This document shows, piece after piece, positions 55,725 to 64,000 of a stretch of DNA of 64,000 nt. The notes below the pieces were generated by a model. The model ran no database searches. It saw only the letters and a list, made by a program, of their open reading frames with translations, and was not told the DNA's origin. A program made the translations under genes and the position numbers. Source of the DNA: Anodontia alba (lineage: Eukaryota; Mollusca; Bivalvia; Lucinida; Lucinidae); contig OZ024821.1 of NCBI GenBank assembly GCA_964016985.1, positions 88,406,535 through 88,470,534 on the forward strand, in the 5' to 3' direction. Every line of letters starts with the position of its first letter. Position 1 is the first letter of the stretch.

Positions 55725-56192
55725 TAAGGTTGGTTTCCATATTATATAGGTAGTTTATTGATCTCCAGCTGAATGGGTGCTCTGCAAGGGAGATTATAAA
55801 TGCACTCCAGCGAAATTAACATCCTCTGTAGCGTATGCTTTGTAAGTACAGTTTCCTAAGTAGAGGGTCGTGGGTTCGGTCTGCTATGGCAGGCATAAAC
55901 TTATCCCTTTGCTGTCCTTTTTAAAGACTCGTAATTTACTGATATCTCTTAACAAAAATATGGGGTTACAATACAACTAACAACATCATATCATTGACCG
56001 GCGCGTTCGACTGTAGTTAGAATATTCTATACAATGAAAGATCATCTGATTGGCTTACAGATTTGGTTTAATTTGCAGATCCATCCCGCGAAATTCTGTA
56101 CAGTCAGATAGGCACACTGTTAACAAATGATACATGTGGAACAAAATCTTGGCTTAACACATTTAAGTCTGGAGGCCTCCAAAAGGGTAACT
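55725..56192. other. no gene recognised
   Basis: No supported feature. Confidence 0.35.
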
Positions 56193-56260
56193 GGCAAACA
56201 GTGCAGACCCAGATCAAACGCCGCAAAATGCGGCGTCTGATCAGGGTCTCCACTGTTTGC
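56193..56260. repeat. HP-D hairpin
   Basis: GGCAAACAGTGCAGACCCAG ... AGGGTCTCCACTGTTTGC; loop GCAAAATGC. Confidence 0.85.
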
Positions 56261-56496
56261 AAATAGTTTCGTCATCTTTCTTTAGGAATACATAGACTGA
56301 TATACCTTAAATTGAAATTGGAACCATCCAATATATAATGAGGGGAGTGTAGTCAGTCTAAAATTGGTTAATTATTGACGGACAATGTTACAACACTCTA
56401 CACCATTGGAAACATGTGAAAAGTAGTTTTCAAAATGCACGGCTATCAACATTTACATGTAACAGAGTAAACTACTTTTGTTGGATGACTGTACCG

Positions 56497-56695
56497 TGCC
56501 TGTGCTAAAACTTGTAGCAGATGACATTCTATTTTTTATTTAATATTCTACCGAGAAAATAAGGCCTGACATTCTATATGAATCGGCAGACGATTCACAT
56601 CAAATGTCAAGCCTTATTTTCTTTTTAAAAAAAAATAAGTACAAAAAATAATAATAATGTCTCCTGCTGTAGTTCTGATTGGTACTTGAAGAGTT
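56497..56695. repeat. PAL-F variant
   Basis: CTTGTAGCAGATGACATTC ... GTCTCCTGCTGTAGTTC, centre GGCAGACGATTCACATCAAA. Confidence 0.7.
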
Positions 56696-56732
56696 AAAAT
56701 GTACTTTATAGACACATTAAATGTCAGCGTTT

Positions 56733-56945
56733 ATTAAAACCCTTGTCCTGCTGAAGCCGGATATACCCTGCCTTGGCAAACAGTGTAGATCCAGATCAGT
56801 TGGCTTCTGAAGAAGCCAACTGATCTGGATCTGCACGGTTTGCCATTAAGTATGTGGATCTATATCAACAAACTTTATCAAGTAGTCTGATTGGCTGAAA
56901 ATAATGGGTGTGGCTTCTTAATTTATTCAGCAGGACAAGGGTTAA
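56733..56945. repeat. TIR element with a single HP-D-type hairpin
   Basis: TTAAAACCCTTGTCCTGCTG ... CAGCAGGACAAGGGTTAA. The single-hairpin counterpart of 48148-48416, with the same flanks. Confidence 0.87.
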
Positions 56946-57180
56946 TCAAAGAATGCAGCTACTTTCATCACACCACGCAAAATGATGCCATTTCCCATAT
57001 GCAACAATGAAGACTTGGATGTGCACGCTGATCTAAAACTTCATTGTTTGCACACTGGCTAAGGCCCATATTTTCCTGACAGTCTACCCTTTATTGCCTA
57101 GCGTCTCACAAAAAGGGACAGTAGACCCAGATTAGACACCGCATTCTGCAAATTCAGGGTACGGGTCAGCACAGGAAATT

Positions 57181-57290
57181 CCGCCAAGTAGGCACATGAC
57201 GTTCATACAACTTCGCATTAAAAATAAACGTCATGAGTTTGCATCGACGTTGTATGAACGTCGTTTGTCCGTTGAGCGGACAGCTGGGTT
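57181..57290. repeat. PAL-G, diverged
   Basis: GTAGGCACATGACGTTCATA ... GTATGAACGTCGTTTGTCCG. Confidence 0.65.
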
Positions 57291-57339
57291 TCTTGCAAAG
57301 CATATGGCGAATTTTTTCTCATGATACGACTCAAATGCC

Positions 57340-57543
57340 ATTACGTCTTTAAGCTTAATGTGCTGGATAAAATTTCCAGCAGACGACAATTATATTTTTT
57401 CTCAGGAATCAGGATTTGAGATTCCTGCAAATTGTTTGTATCACCCCCCCCCCCCCCCCCCACCTTTTTTTTTTTTGGGGGGGGGGGGGGGAGGGGGCGG
57501 GATAGGAAAAATATCATTGATTTTGCCTATAGAGCGCTAAAGG
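57340..57543. repeat. PAL-F with poly-C/poly-G centre
   Basis: Arm with CCAGCAGACGACAA; then C18, T12 and G-rich runs (57445-57500); then GAAAAATATC and an AGAGCGCTAAAGG end. Confidence 0.6.
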
Positions 57544-57917
57544 TTTATTATGACCAGACGGAACATATTCAGATGTAAACATTGGAATTCCGGATGCGAA
57601 ACAGGACGTAATGGAGGATACACACTGCTTGATATTTGGCTCCCACGCTCGTTACTTCTTGAATTACTTGCCACGTAAAGATGGGGCGAGCTCAAAATGC
57701 GAAATTTCTACCTCAACGGCTGTCGCAGTGCACGGCTGCTTTGTCTAGTTCAGCAAGTTCAGACAGCATCATCTCATGAAAGGCTGGGTTCGCGTCTTTG
57801 ATCAAGACTTGTTTTTACCGGGTTTTACTCGAACGTAACATGAAATAATGTACACCCAGCGAAGACTCAGATCAGCTTCCGTACATAATATAATTATAAT
57901 CCTTTTTTATATATAGA
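57544..57917. other. no gene called
   Basis: Around 57600-57800 both strands have short protein-like frames (plus strand MGRAQNAKFLPQRLSQC), unassigned and without splice support. Confidence 0.3.
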
Positions 57918-57984
57918 GCGCCCAGCGAATACTCAGATCAGACTGCGCGGATGCGCAGTCTGATCTAAGTATTCGCTAGGCGCA
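57918..57984. repeat. HP-E hairpin, near-perfect
   Basis: GCGCCCAGCGAATACTCAGA ... CTAAGTATTCGCTAGGCGC; loop region GCGCGGATGCGC. Confidence 0.88.
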
Positions 57985-58017
57985 CATGTCCAAAGGCATA
58001 CATGTATTTTCTCTTAG

Positions 58018-58213
58018 CCTTTCATTCATTAGAGGCATCCATCGACATCCCGGAACATCCGGGGATTGCCGCCACTGCTACACAGGAGCCGATCAAGCCA
58101 AAGATTTCAGATGTCAGATTTCAAAGGGACTGGGTCCACTTTCGTGGGAGGTTATTTCGTCAAAAGTGTTTCTTTCTTCTGAAAGGGGGATTTACAGAAG
58201 GAGATTGGTGCAG
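58018..58213 (+). CDS. orphan exon candidate, unrecognised protein
   Basis: Acceptor TGTATTTTCTCTTAG before CCTTTC and donor TGCAG|GTAGTA frame 196 nt that read as two bases, 64 codons and two bases with no stop. The residues include SIDIPEHPGIAATATQ and DVRFQRDWVHFRGRLFRQKC. The composition looks protein-coding, but I recognise no family and found no partner exon in phase. It may belong to another plus-strand gene outside the window, or to a mobile element. Confidence 0.4.
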
Positions 58214-58719
58214 GTAGTAACAAAATGCGTCTCCCTTGTGATAGTTACAAATACTTGGGGTCAGTAGAGCGTTTATGGTCCAAATCTAATTTGTTGCATT
58301 TTTTAAACTCTATTTTTTGCATTTCTGTATTATTAAAGAACATTAGAGATCAGCCTATGTTTTCCCGTCTAAAAGCACGTTTGAAAAAAAAATAATAATT
58401 TTTGCTGAAAAGATGTATGTATAGACTTCCAGCATACACCAGTTGTGTGTACGTGTTGTTGTTGTTTGTTGTTGTTTTTGGCGGGTGGTTTTGTTTGTTT
58501 GTTTCAAAGCGTTCTAGACGGGGGATATAAAAATGCAAAACTTAGATGATAAAAAATGCGAGTGAAAAACTTACCAAGCGAACCCGGTCCCCATAAGTAC
58601 CACTGACGAGACATAGTTGACCGAAACACGCCTATGGCAATACCCAGGAAATAGATTCTAAAAATAAATACTCTTGAGAGCAGTCGGTGGCCCTCGTATA
58701 AATTTTCAAAACTCCCAAA
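58214..58719. other. no gene recognised
   Basis: GTTGTTGTTTG-type low complexity at 58455-58505. Confidence 0.35.
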
Positions 58720-58835
58720 ATGGACTCAATGATCACAAAGGGACAGAATATATAAACTACACTTTAGCGAAGTAAAGGGAGACGTTTTACGGCCGCCACA
58801 CAGCACTAACACTAGCTGTAGTGAATATAAATAGA
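58720..58835. repeat. single copy related to the 53.9-54.6 kb tandem unit
   Basis: ATGGACTCAATGATCACAAA, AGGGAGACGTTTTACGGCCG and CACTAACACTAGCTGTAGT match that unit in order. Confidence 0.7.
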
Positions 58836-58881
58836 TTCTAAAAGAGATGACCCTTGAGGACAATGAAAACGCACGCAAAAC

Positions 58882-59010
<129 letters not shown>

Positions 59011-59269
59011 AGGTAAATAGATTATAAAACGAGTGACCCAAGAGTGCAATGAATATACTTACAGAACTAAAAATGACTTTGAATGCTTTGACCAGACTGT
59101 GCGGATGCGTATAGACTGCAAATGCTTAGACTTATCTAGGCTGCCGTCGCTGTACGAATATGGTATAACGGTCATGTTAGCTGCTCGGTCCTTTTAGGGG
59201 TCCTCATCAGTGAACACCATAGTATAACACATACAAGCCGCAACGTTAGAATACTTACACTCGCACATG
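59011..59269. other. no gene recognised
   Basis: No supported feature. Confidence 0.35.
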
Positions 59270-59365
59270 TGCGCATATGTGCGCCCAGCGAAGATTCAGA
59301 TCAGCCACTGCATTCGCGCAATCTGATCAGAATCTTCACTGGGTGCATTTTAAATGCACATGTCC
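59270..59365. repeat. HP-E hairpin
   Basis: TATGTGCGCCCAGCGAAGAT ... CTTCACTGGGTGCATTTTAA. Confidence 0.75.
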
Positions 59366-60477
59366 GTAGTAGGTTTTCTCACGAGACGGATCATATATAA
59401 TCACAAGCATTATTGAGGGTTCAATGGCAACCTGAACGGCAACAAGTAGGACCACGATGGGTCCGGCCACAGACATCGATATTCAGGGGCTAACCTTCTG
59501 AAACAGACTGAGGAAGGAACATTCATCCAGTCTGCGGCCCAACCTACCGTCTTGCAATTTAAAGAGGGATTAAAAAAATATCAGTCATATTTGGCTAAAC
59601 CCGTTTTAGTCTGGAGACCCTGATATATGTATCAATCAGATGTTTCCACTCTCTTGGTCCATTCAGTCTGTGCCAGAAATAAGAAAGCTCTTTGAAAGAA
59701 AACATGATTCACCTAGAGAAACGGACTTGCTGAATGGACTGCAATCTGTCTATCCTGACCAGTGATTCTTATAGCAATTTTTAGAACAAACTAGAAATAC
59801 GTCCAAAGGACACGAATGCCCTCGCCTGAAAAAAACTTAAACGCAAATTGCTAACGCCGGACGTGGACGGAGACGGTCGGACGGACGGACAGGGATACCA
59901 CTATATGCCCTTTCCACCATTCTTCGAACGACGAGGGCATAAAAACAAAATCTCAAAGAAAAAAAATGCAAAAAAAAAAAAAAAAACGGAAAAGGTTAAG
60001 TCATCGTAAAATAATCTGTTTGCTGGATCTACTGGCAGCGTATTTCAACGAGACATCAATTTGTACATGGCTTAGAAAATCTTGCTGGAGCCAAGAATGG
60101 ATCAACACCAACTTCTCTCTCTCTGGGTATCCGTCTCTCTCTGTCTATCTCTGTCTATCTCTTGCTCTCTCTCTATATATATGTGATATGCACACTGCTG
60201 AGCGTTTTTTTGTTTGTTTGTGGTTTTTATTTTGCTTTCCGCCACCCCGCCCCCCCCCCACCCCCCCTCTCCCCCCCATCCCCCATCCCCACGTTTTCAA
60301 CGATCCACCACTTGATCGGAATACCAGATTTCGAGGAGAGATAAGCCACGCCGCGAGAAAAAGGCTCTTAGGACTTTCCGTTGAATCAATCTTTCAGTGC
60401 GCATGACAGGCCACTTTAGCAAGGCTACATGTCTAGTTCTTTAGCTGAAGTTTCCCCTTGGCCTATCGCTTACGTGA
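59366..60477. other. interspersed repeat and low-complexity sequence
   Basis: 59390-59570 carries the block AGGACCACGATGGGTCCG and CCGTCTTGCAATTTAAAG shared with 20780-20890. 59870-59895 has GGACGGACGGACAGGG. A CT/TA tract lies at 60118-60183 and a C-rich tract at 60248-60290. No gene is credible. Confidence 0.5.
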
Positions 60478-60544
60478 GCGAACAGCACAGGTTCTGGCGA
60501 GACTGCGCGCATGCGCAGGCTCGCCTGAACCTGTGCTGTTTGCG
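60478..60544. repeat. hairpin, HP-D/HP-E related
   Basis: GCGAACAGCACAGGTTCTGG ... CCTGAACCTGTGCTGTTTGC; loop CGCGCATGCGC. Confidence 0.85.
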
Positions 60545-60781
60545 TCTGCTATAACGATTCTTTTCCCATGATACGGCTCAGATAAGTTGCTAAATTTTTT
60601 AAAATCTTTTTTTAATGTGTGCTTTCAAAACACTTCGACCATTGAAATAGCTGAAGAAGTGGTCCTTGAAATTATTACTCCTCTAAATAGAAAAATGAAT
60701 AATGATATGTGTGACCAGCGTAGCTCATATCAGCATGCTCACCCACCCACTTTGATCAGTCTTCGCTGTTCGCTAACATAA
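60545..60781. other. no gene called
   Basis: A plus-strand frame (60587-60781) is open but has no domain or matched splice sites. Confidence 0.3.
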
Positions 60782-61047
60782 CCAGGAGGTCGCTGGTTCA
60801 ACCCCCGCCGATGTCGGCAACATTCTTTCGTGGAGATTGATCATGAAATATTTTCTACGGTCATTTTCTCTCTTCCGCTGATTCAAGAAGGGCAGTTGTC
60901 AGTGCATCAGGGCGAAAGAATGTGCACAATACTGGTTAACCGCTTAGAGGACTAAGCCTGTCCAGTAAACGTGCGGTTAGGTAAACTGACCGCGCCCGAC
61001 ATGACCCCATTGGGTTGACTGGGCCGTAAAACCCCAACTCAAACAAA
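60782..61047 (+). mobile_element. SINE, 5'-truncated copy
   Basis: Begins at CCAGGAGGTCGCTGGTTCAA, just before the B box, so the A box is lost. The remainder follows 46057-46364 closely, to GGGCCGTAAAACCCCAACTC. Confidence 0.85.
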
Positions 61048-61304
61048 CGTAGACAATAAACATTCTTTTAGCAAAGAGAAGAGAGCATGATCAGATAGGC
61101 TGATCATGGTTTGATCTGATAGCAAATTTCATAGGCCTTTTTGTTTTAGAAGAGCTTGAAAAATGTTGCATCGTCGGTTTACGAGAAAACCGACTTATGT
61201 AATAATCTCTTGTTAGTGGCATTTTCCGAGTACCTTCACATATTTTTACCGTAATAATCTATTTGTGCCGCAACGTCAGAAAACGTATCTTCTTTCGTGA
61301 CTCA
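61048..61304. other. no gene recognised
   Basis: TTGCATCGTCGGTTTACGAG (61162) recurs, slightly changed, near 61533. Confidence 0.35.
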
Positions 61305-61455
61305 GAAATGTCTGCGCATCCGCACAGTCTGATCGGTCTGTTTAGAGTCTTCATTGTCGGCATGAAGAAACGTTGCATCTGTGGCTATCCAATTTGCGCT
61401 CAGTGAAGATTATGATCAGACTGCGCGAATGAGCAGGCTGATCTGAATCGCGCAG
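61305..61455. repeat. HP-E pair
   Basis: CTGCGCATCCGCACAGTCTG and ATCAGACTGCGCGAATGAGC, each with partial arms. Confidence 0.65.
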
Positions 61456-61611
61456 ACTGACTGACTCTTCTAAGGTACTAAGGTACATTTCCTAAGGTAC
61501 GTTTTCCGACGTTGCGGCTCGTTTGTATAGGGTGAATAAAGGATGCATCATTGGTTTACGGGAAAACCGACTTACCTGAATAACCCTAAGGACAGGGACA
61601 GACAAGCCTGT

Positions 61612-61679
61612 GCAAACAGTGTAGACCAATATCAGACGCCATAGAACGCGGCGTCTGATCCAAGGTCTGCAATGTTTGC
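61612..61679. repeat. HP-D hairpin
   Basis: GCAAACAGTGTAGACCAATA ... CAAGGTCTGCAATGTTTGC. Confidence 0.8.
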
Positions 61680-61856
61680 CACTCATCCAACAATATTTTG
61701 GACACACCAACAGATAGCAAAATGATTTTTTTTTTTATCTTTTTTTTCAAAAGGGAAGATGAGACCGTGCAAGCGCAGATTGGTCTGAACTCCACTTCCG
61801 AGTCTATGGCACAATCTAGGTTTCCTACCGGCCAGCATAATCTTAACATCTCTTGG

Positions 61857-62026
61857 CTAATTCAGCAGACGACAAACTGATATTTTTCTCAGTTTTGCCA
61901 GAAAATACGTTTTGATATTTCGTGTAAATTTAGAGACGAATGCACGAAATATCGAAGTCTGGGGAAAATAAAGAACATATTTCAAAATGTCGTCTGCTGA
62001 AAATTTTACCAAGTATGTTAAGCGGT
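61857..62026. repeat. PAL-F palindromic MITE
   Basis: ATTCAGCAGACGACAAACTG ... AAATGTCGTCTGCTGAAAAT, ending TTAAGCGGTAA. Confidence 0.75.
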
Positions 62027-62039
62027 AAATATATGTGTG

Positions 62040-62310
62040 CCAGGCTCCACAGCGCAGTCGGTAGTGTGTCTGACTACAGATCCAGGTTGCAAGTTCGAAT
62101 CTCGGCTTTCGTAGGGATTGATAATGAAATAATTTCTGCCGTCATTCGTTCCCTCCCGCTGATTCAAGGACAGTTGCTGGCGAAGGTAAGGACACAAGTA
62201 CTGGTTGACCGCTAGAGGTCTAAGCCTGCCCAGTTAAAAGTGTAAGTAGGTTGACAGACAGGCTCGACATAACCTTAACAGTGTTGACTGGGCCGTAAAA
62301 CTCCAGCTCA
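62040..62310 (+). mobile_element. SINE, second subfamily with a different tRNA head
   Basis: A-box-like CGCAGTCGGTAGTGTG (62052) and B-box-like GCAAGTTCGAATCTC (62088) differ from the head of 46057, but the body (CCGCTGATTCAAGGACAGTT) and the tail (TGACTGGGCCGTAAAACTCC) are shared. Confidence 0.8.
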
Positions 62311-62361
62311 TATTTGTGTACAGGTTAATATTCTAATAATATTTTTTTTTTTAAATGATAA

Positions 62362-62697
62362 TACAGTCGAACTTCAATGGCTCGAACATCTTTGGGACCA
62401 TGGAAATTCGTTCGAGACATGGATAGTTCGAGCCACTGAGGGTTAGTCATGGCACCAGTTCAGGAAGCAAATAGCAATAATTTAGGGAAATCTTTTCGAT
62501 TTTCTACACAATGATTGTATGTTGCGTGTACTCATTAGAATCGCCTCGATGAGGCGATTCTAATGAGTACACACAACATACAAATAAATATTTGTTTTCT
62601 TGAGCTATTGGAAGGATTTTGTAGGGACTGAAAAAAGAGTTCGATTCATCTAGGGTAAACGAGCCATCCTTGTTCGAGCCATTGAGGTTATACTGTA
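62362..62697. repeat. TA-H MITE with FB-A-like core
   Basis: TACAGTCGAACTTCAATGGC ... GCCATTGAGGTTATACTGTA. At 62515-62585 the hairpin GTACTCATTAGAATCGCCTC with its inverse is a sequence cousin of the FB-A core (GTACTCGTTAGAACCGCCTC). Confidence 0.8.
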
Positions 62698-62776
62698 ATA
62701 AGACAAGAAATAGACCTTCTGCAGGAAGATCTGTTGGAACCTGAATTTTTATGATGATTCCGTCTAGAAGTTCTAG

Positions 62777-62999
62777 GCCCAGCTGTTCAAAACTTGTTAG
62801 CTAACGTGACGTTAAAACTTCAATCTTGAAATATGGCAAATACATTGATATTTTTTGCTGAACAAAATGTGAGTAGCTTTTGCATCACAGTTTTGCAGCA
62901 AAAATATCAATGTATTTGAAAATACCTTAGCTACAACAGTTAACGAGTTTGTCATTAACAAGCTCGTTAAGCTAATGATGCTTTAAACAACTGGGCCCA
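62777..62999. repeat. palindromic MITE with GGCCCAGCTGTT ends
   Basis: GGCCCAGCTGTTCAAAAC ... TTTAAACAACTGGGCC. Inner pair AATACATTGATATTTTTTGC/GCAAAAATATCAATGTATT. Confidence 0.8.
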
Positions 63000-63450
63000 G
63001 AAGTATTGCTGATAATACTGCTTTTTCGTGACAATTACAAATTGTATTATTGCCACACTTTTTATGCACCAGTCATTTGTAGTCATTTGTAGTCCCGGTC
63101 CCTACGGAACCTGGGAATAGCGGGGCTTTTAACTTTTCAGTTTTTAAAGCTCTGCTAACTCCCTGGGGACAAATTTATGGTAAAATCCCTACTGAAAGCC
63201 CCTCCACCTCGGGGCCTGATTTGTTTCCTGGACCAGTCTGCTCTCTACTGCAAAAACCAACCTGTATCTTTTTCATCATAAAAGCTCTGGTTTACTCAGT
63301 ACAGCTAAATTCAATGGTCAAGTATCATTGACAGTATGAGCCTGGTCATTAAAAAACTAATGTTTGGGGTTGATGTGGCTCTAATTTATGTACGCAAAGC
63401 ATTTTAGCGGGAAATTAACATCTACGACATTGCTTGGACTCATCGGAGGT
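63000..63450. other. no gene recognised
   Basis: A direct duplication CATTTGTAGTCATTTGTAGT at 63074. No supported coding sequence. Confidence 0.35.
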
Positions 63451-63618
63451 TAACCTTTACCATTCTGGGCATTTTCAGCAGACGACATATTGATGATATT
63501 TTTCTTATTTTTAGGAGACAATTTGAATGAAATGTCATATCCTGTTTTCTGGGAAATATAAGAAAAATATTTCAAAATGTCATCTGCTGAAAATTTTACT
63601 CGGAGTGCTAAGCGTTAA
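63451..63618. repeat. PAL-F, one arm shortened
   Basis: TTAACCTTTACCATTCTGGG, CAGCAGACGACA; right arm ATGTCATCTGCTGAAAATTT, ending GCTAAGCGTTAA. Confidence 0.75.
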
Positions 63619-64000
63619 ATCAGGGCACTTAAGCCCCGCAATGTTTCAAATAACTGTTGAATGTTTTACGGCAAGCTGCATGTATGGTTGTTAACCCATT
63701 TGCGTCGATTCGACTCTTCTACCACAACTCATTGGACCGGTCTATTTCCAAAAGCAGGGTGCCTGGTTAGATTTTATTATTACTATATTTATAGAAATTC
63801 CTGTGTTCTGTGGCGTCTGATCTGCACTGATTGATAATTACAGTTTAGGGGTGACATTTTATTATTTGGATAGTCTTAGTTTGAATACTTCTCATCTCTT
63901 GGACTAGTGCCAGTCTATGGTCAGGCCTACATGACCGAAACTAGTTTTGGCTACAAAACTTTGACACTCGTTACTTTCCGTTTTGTGTGTATAATCGTTG
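63619..64000. other. no gene recognised
   Basis: Right edge of the window. TTTGCGTCGATTCGACTC and GGTGCCTGGTTAG echo sequence at 50125-50210, so part is repeat. Confidence 0.35.

Overview
The window is animal nuclear DNA, most likely from a bivalve mollusc. The evidence is GT-AG introns, tRNA-derived SINEs, a very dense load of palindromic non-autonomous DNA transposons, and two elements that resemble bivalve 'pearl'/BIV160 repeats (about 160-166 bp tandem cores). There are no operons, ribosome binding sites or bacterial gene spacing. A run of 200 N at 27359-27558 marks a scaffold join.

The main content is one gene on the minus strand, about 44 kb long (8989 to about 53235), reconstructed here from splice signals and reading phase. 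It has seven proposed coding exons: E1 53219-53235 (tentative start), E2 49943-50076 (signal peptide), E3 47194-47275, E4 38557-38734, E5 11690-17324 (5.6 kb), E6 10868-11020 and E7 8989-9782. Every junction keeps the reading frame, and the coding length of 6993 nt equals 2330 codons plus a stop. The product looks like a large bacterial toxin: a secretion signal, then a C80-type (MARTX/TcdA/TcdB) cysteine protease domain with the His and Cys motifs visible, a long middle region, a hydrophobic segment like the TcdA/TcdB pore-forming region, and five tandem modules of about 158 aa built on RTX (haemolysin-type) glycine-aspartate repeats. Introns plus a signal peptide point to an old bacterial gene that has been taken up and made into an animal gene. 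The link from E4 to E5 crosses the N gap, so it depends on the scaffold being right.

Almost everything else is repeat. Names used below: FB-A, ~280 bp foldback element with CATYACGAAAAC ends and a GAGGCGGTTCTAACGAG hairpin core; TA-B, ~330 bp pogo-like MITE with TACAGTCGACTCTCG ends; HP-C, ~109 bp hairpin, CCCAGCTAGCATTC; HP-D, ~67 bp hairpin, GCAAACAGTGTAGACC; HP-E, hairpins around CAGATCAGCCTGCGCAT; PAL-F, ~200 bp palindrome with CAGCAGACGAC arms; PAL-G, AACGTCG-rich palindromes ending CCCAGCGGGCA; TA-H, MITE with TCAATGGCTCGAAC ends. There are four SINE copies, several minisatellites, a degenerate reverse transcriptase piece (26.2-27.2 kb) and a decayed mobile-element ORF with a 2A-like motif and a C76-like peptidase domain (34.9-35.6 kb).

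Layout: 1-8.9 kb repeats; 9-17.3 kb the three 3' exons; 17.3-38.6 kb a 21-kb intron holding the 166-bp array, the RT piece, the gap and the 2A element; 38.6-53.2 kb the 5' exons separated by MITE-filled introns; 53.2-64 kb repeats, with one unassigned plus-strand exon candidate at 58018-58213.
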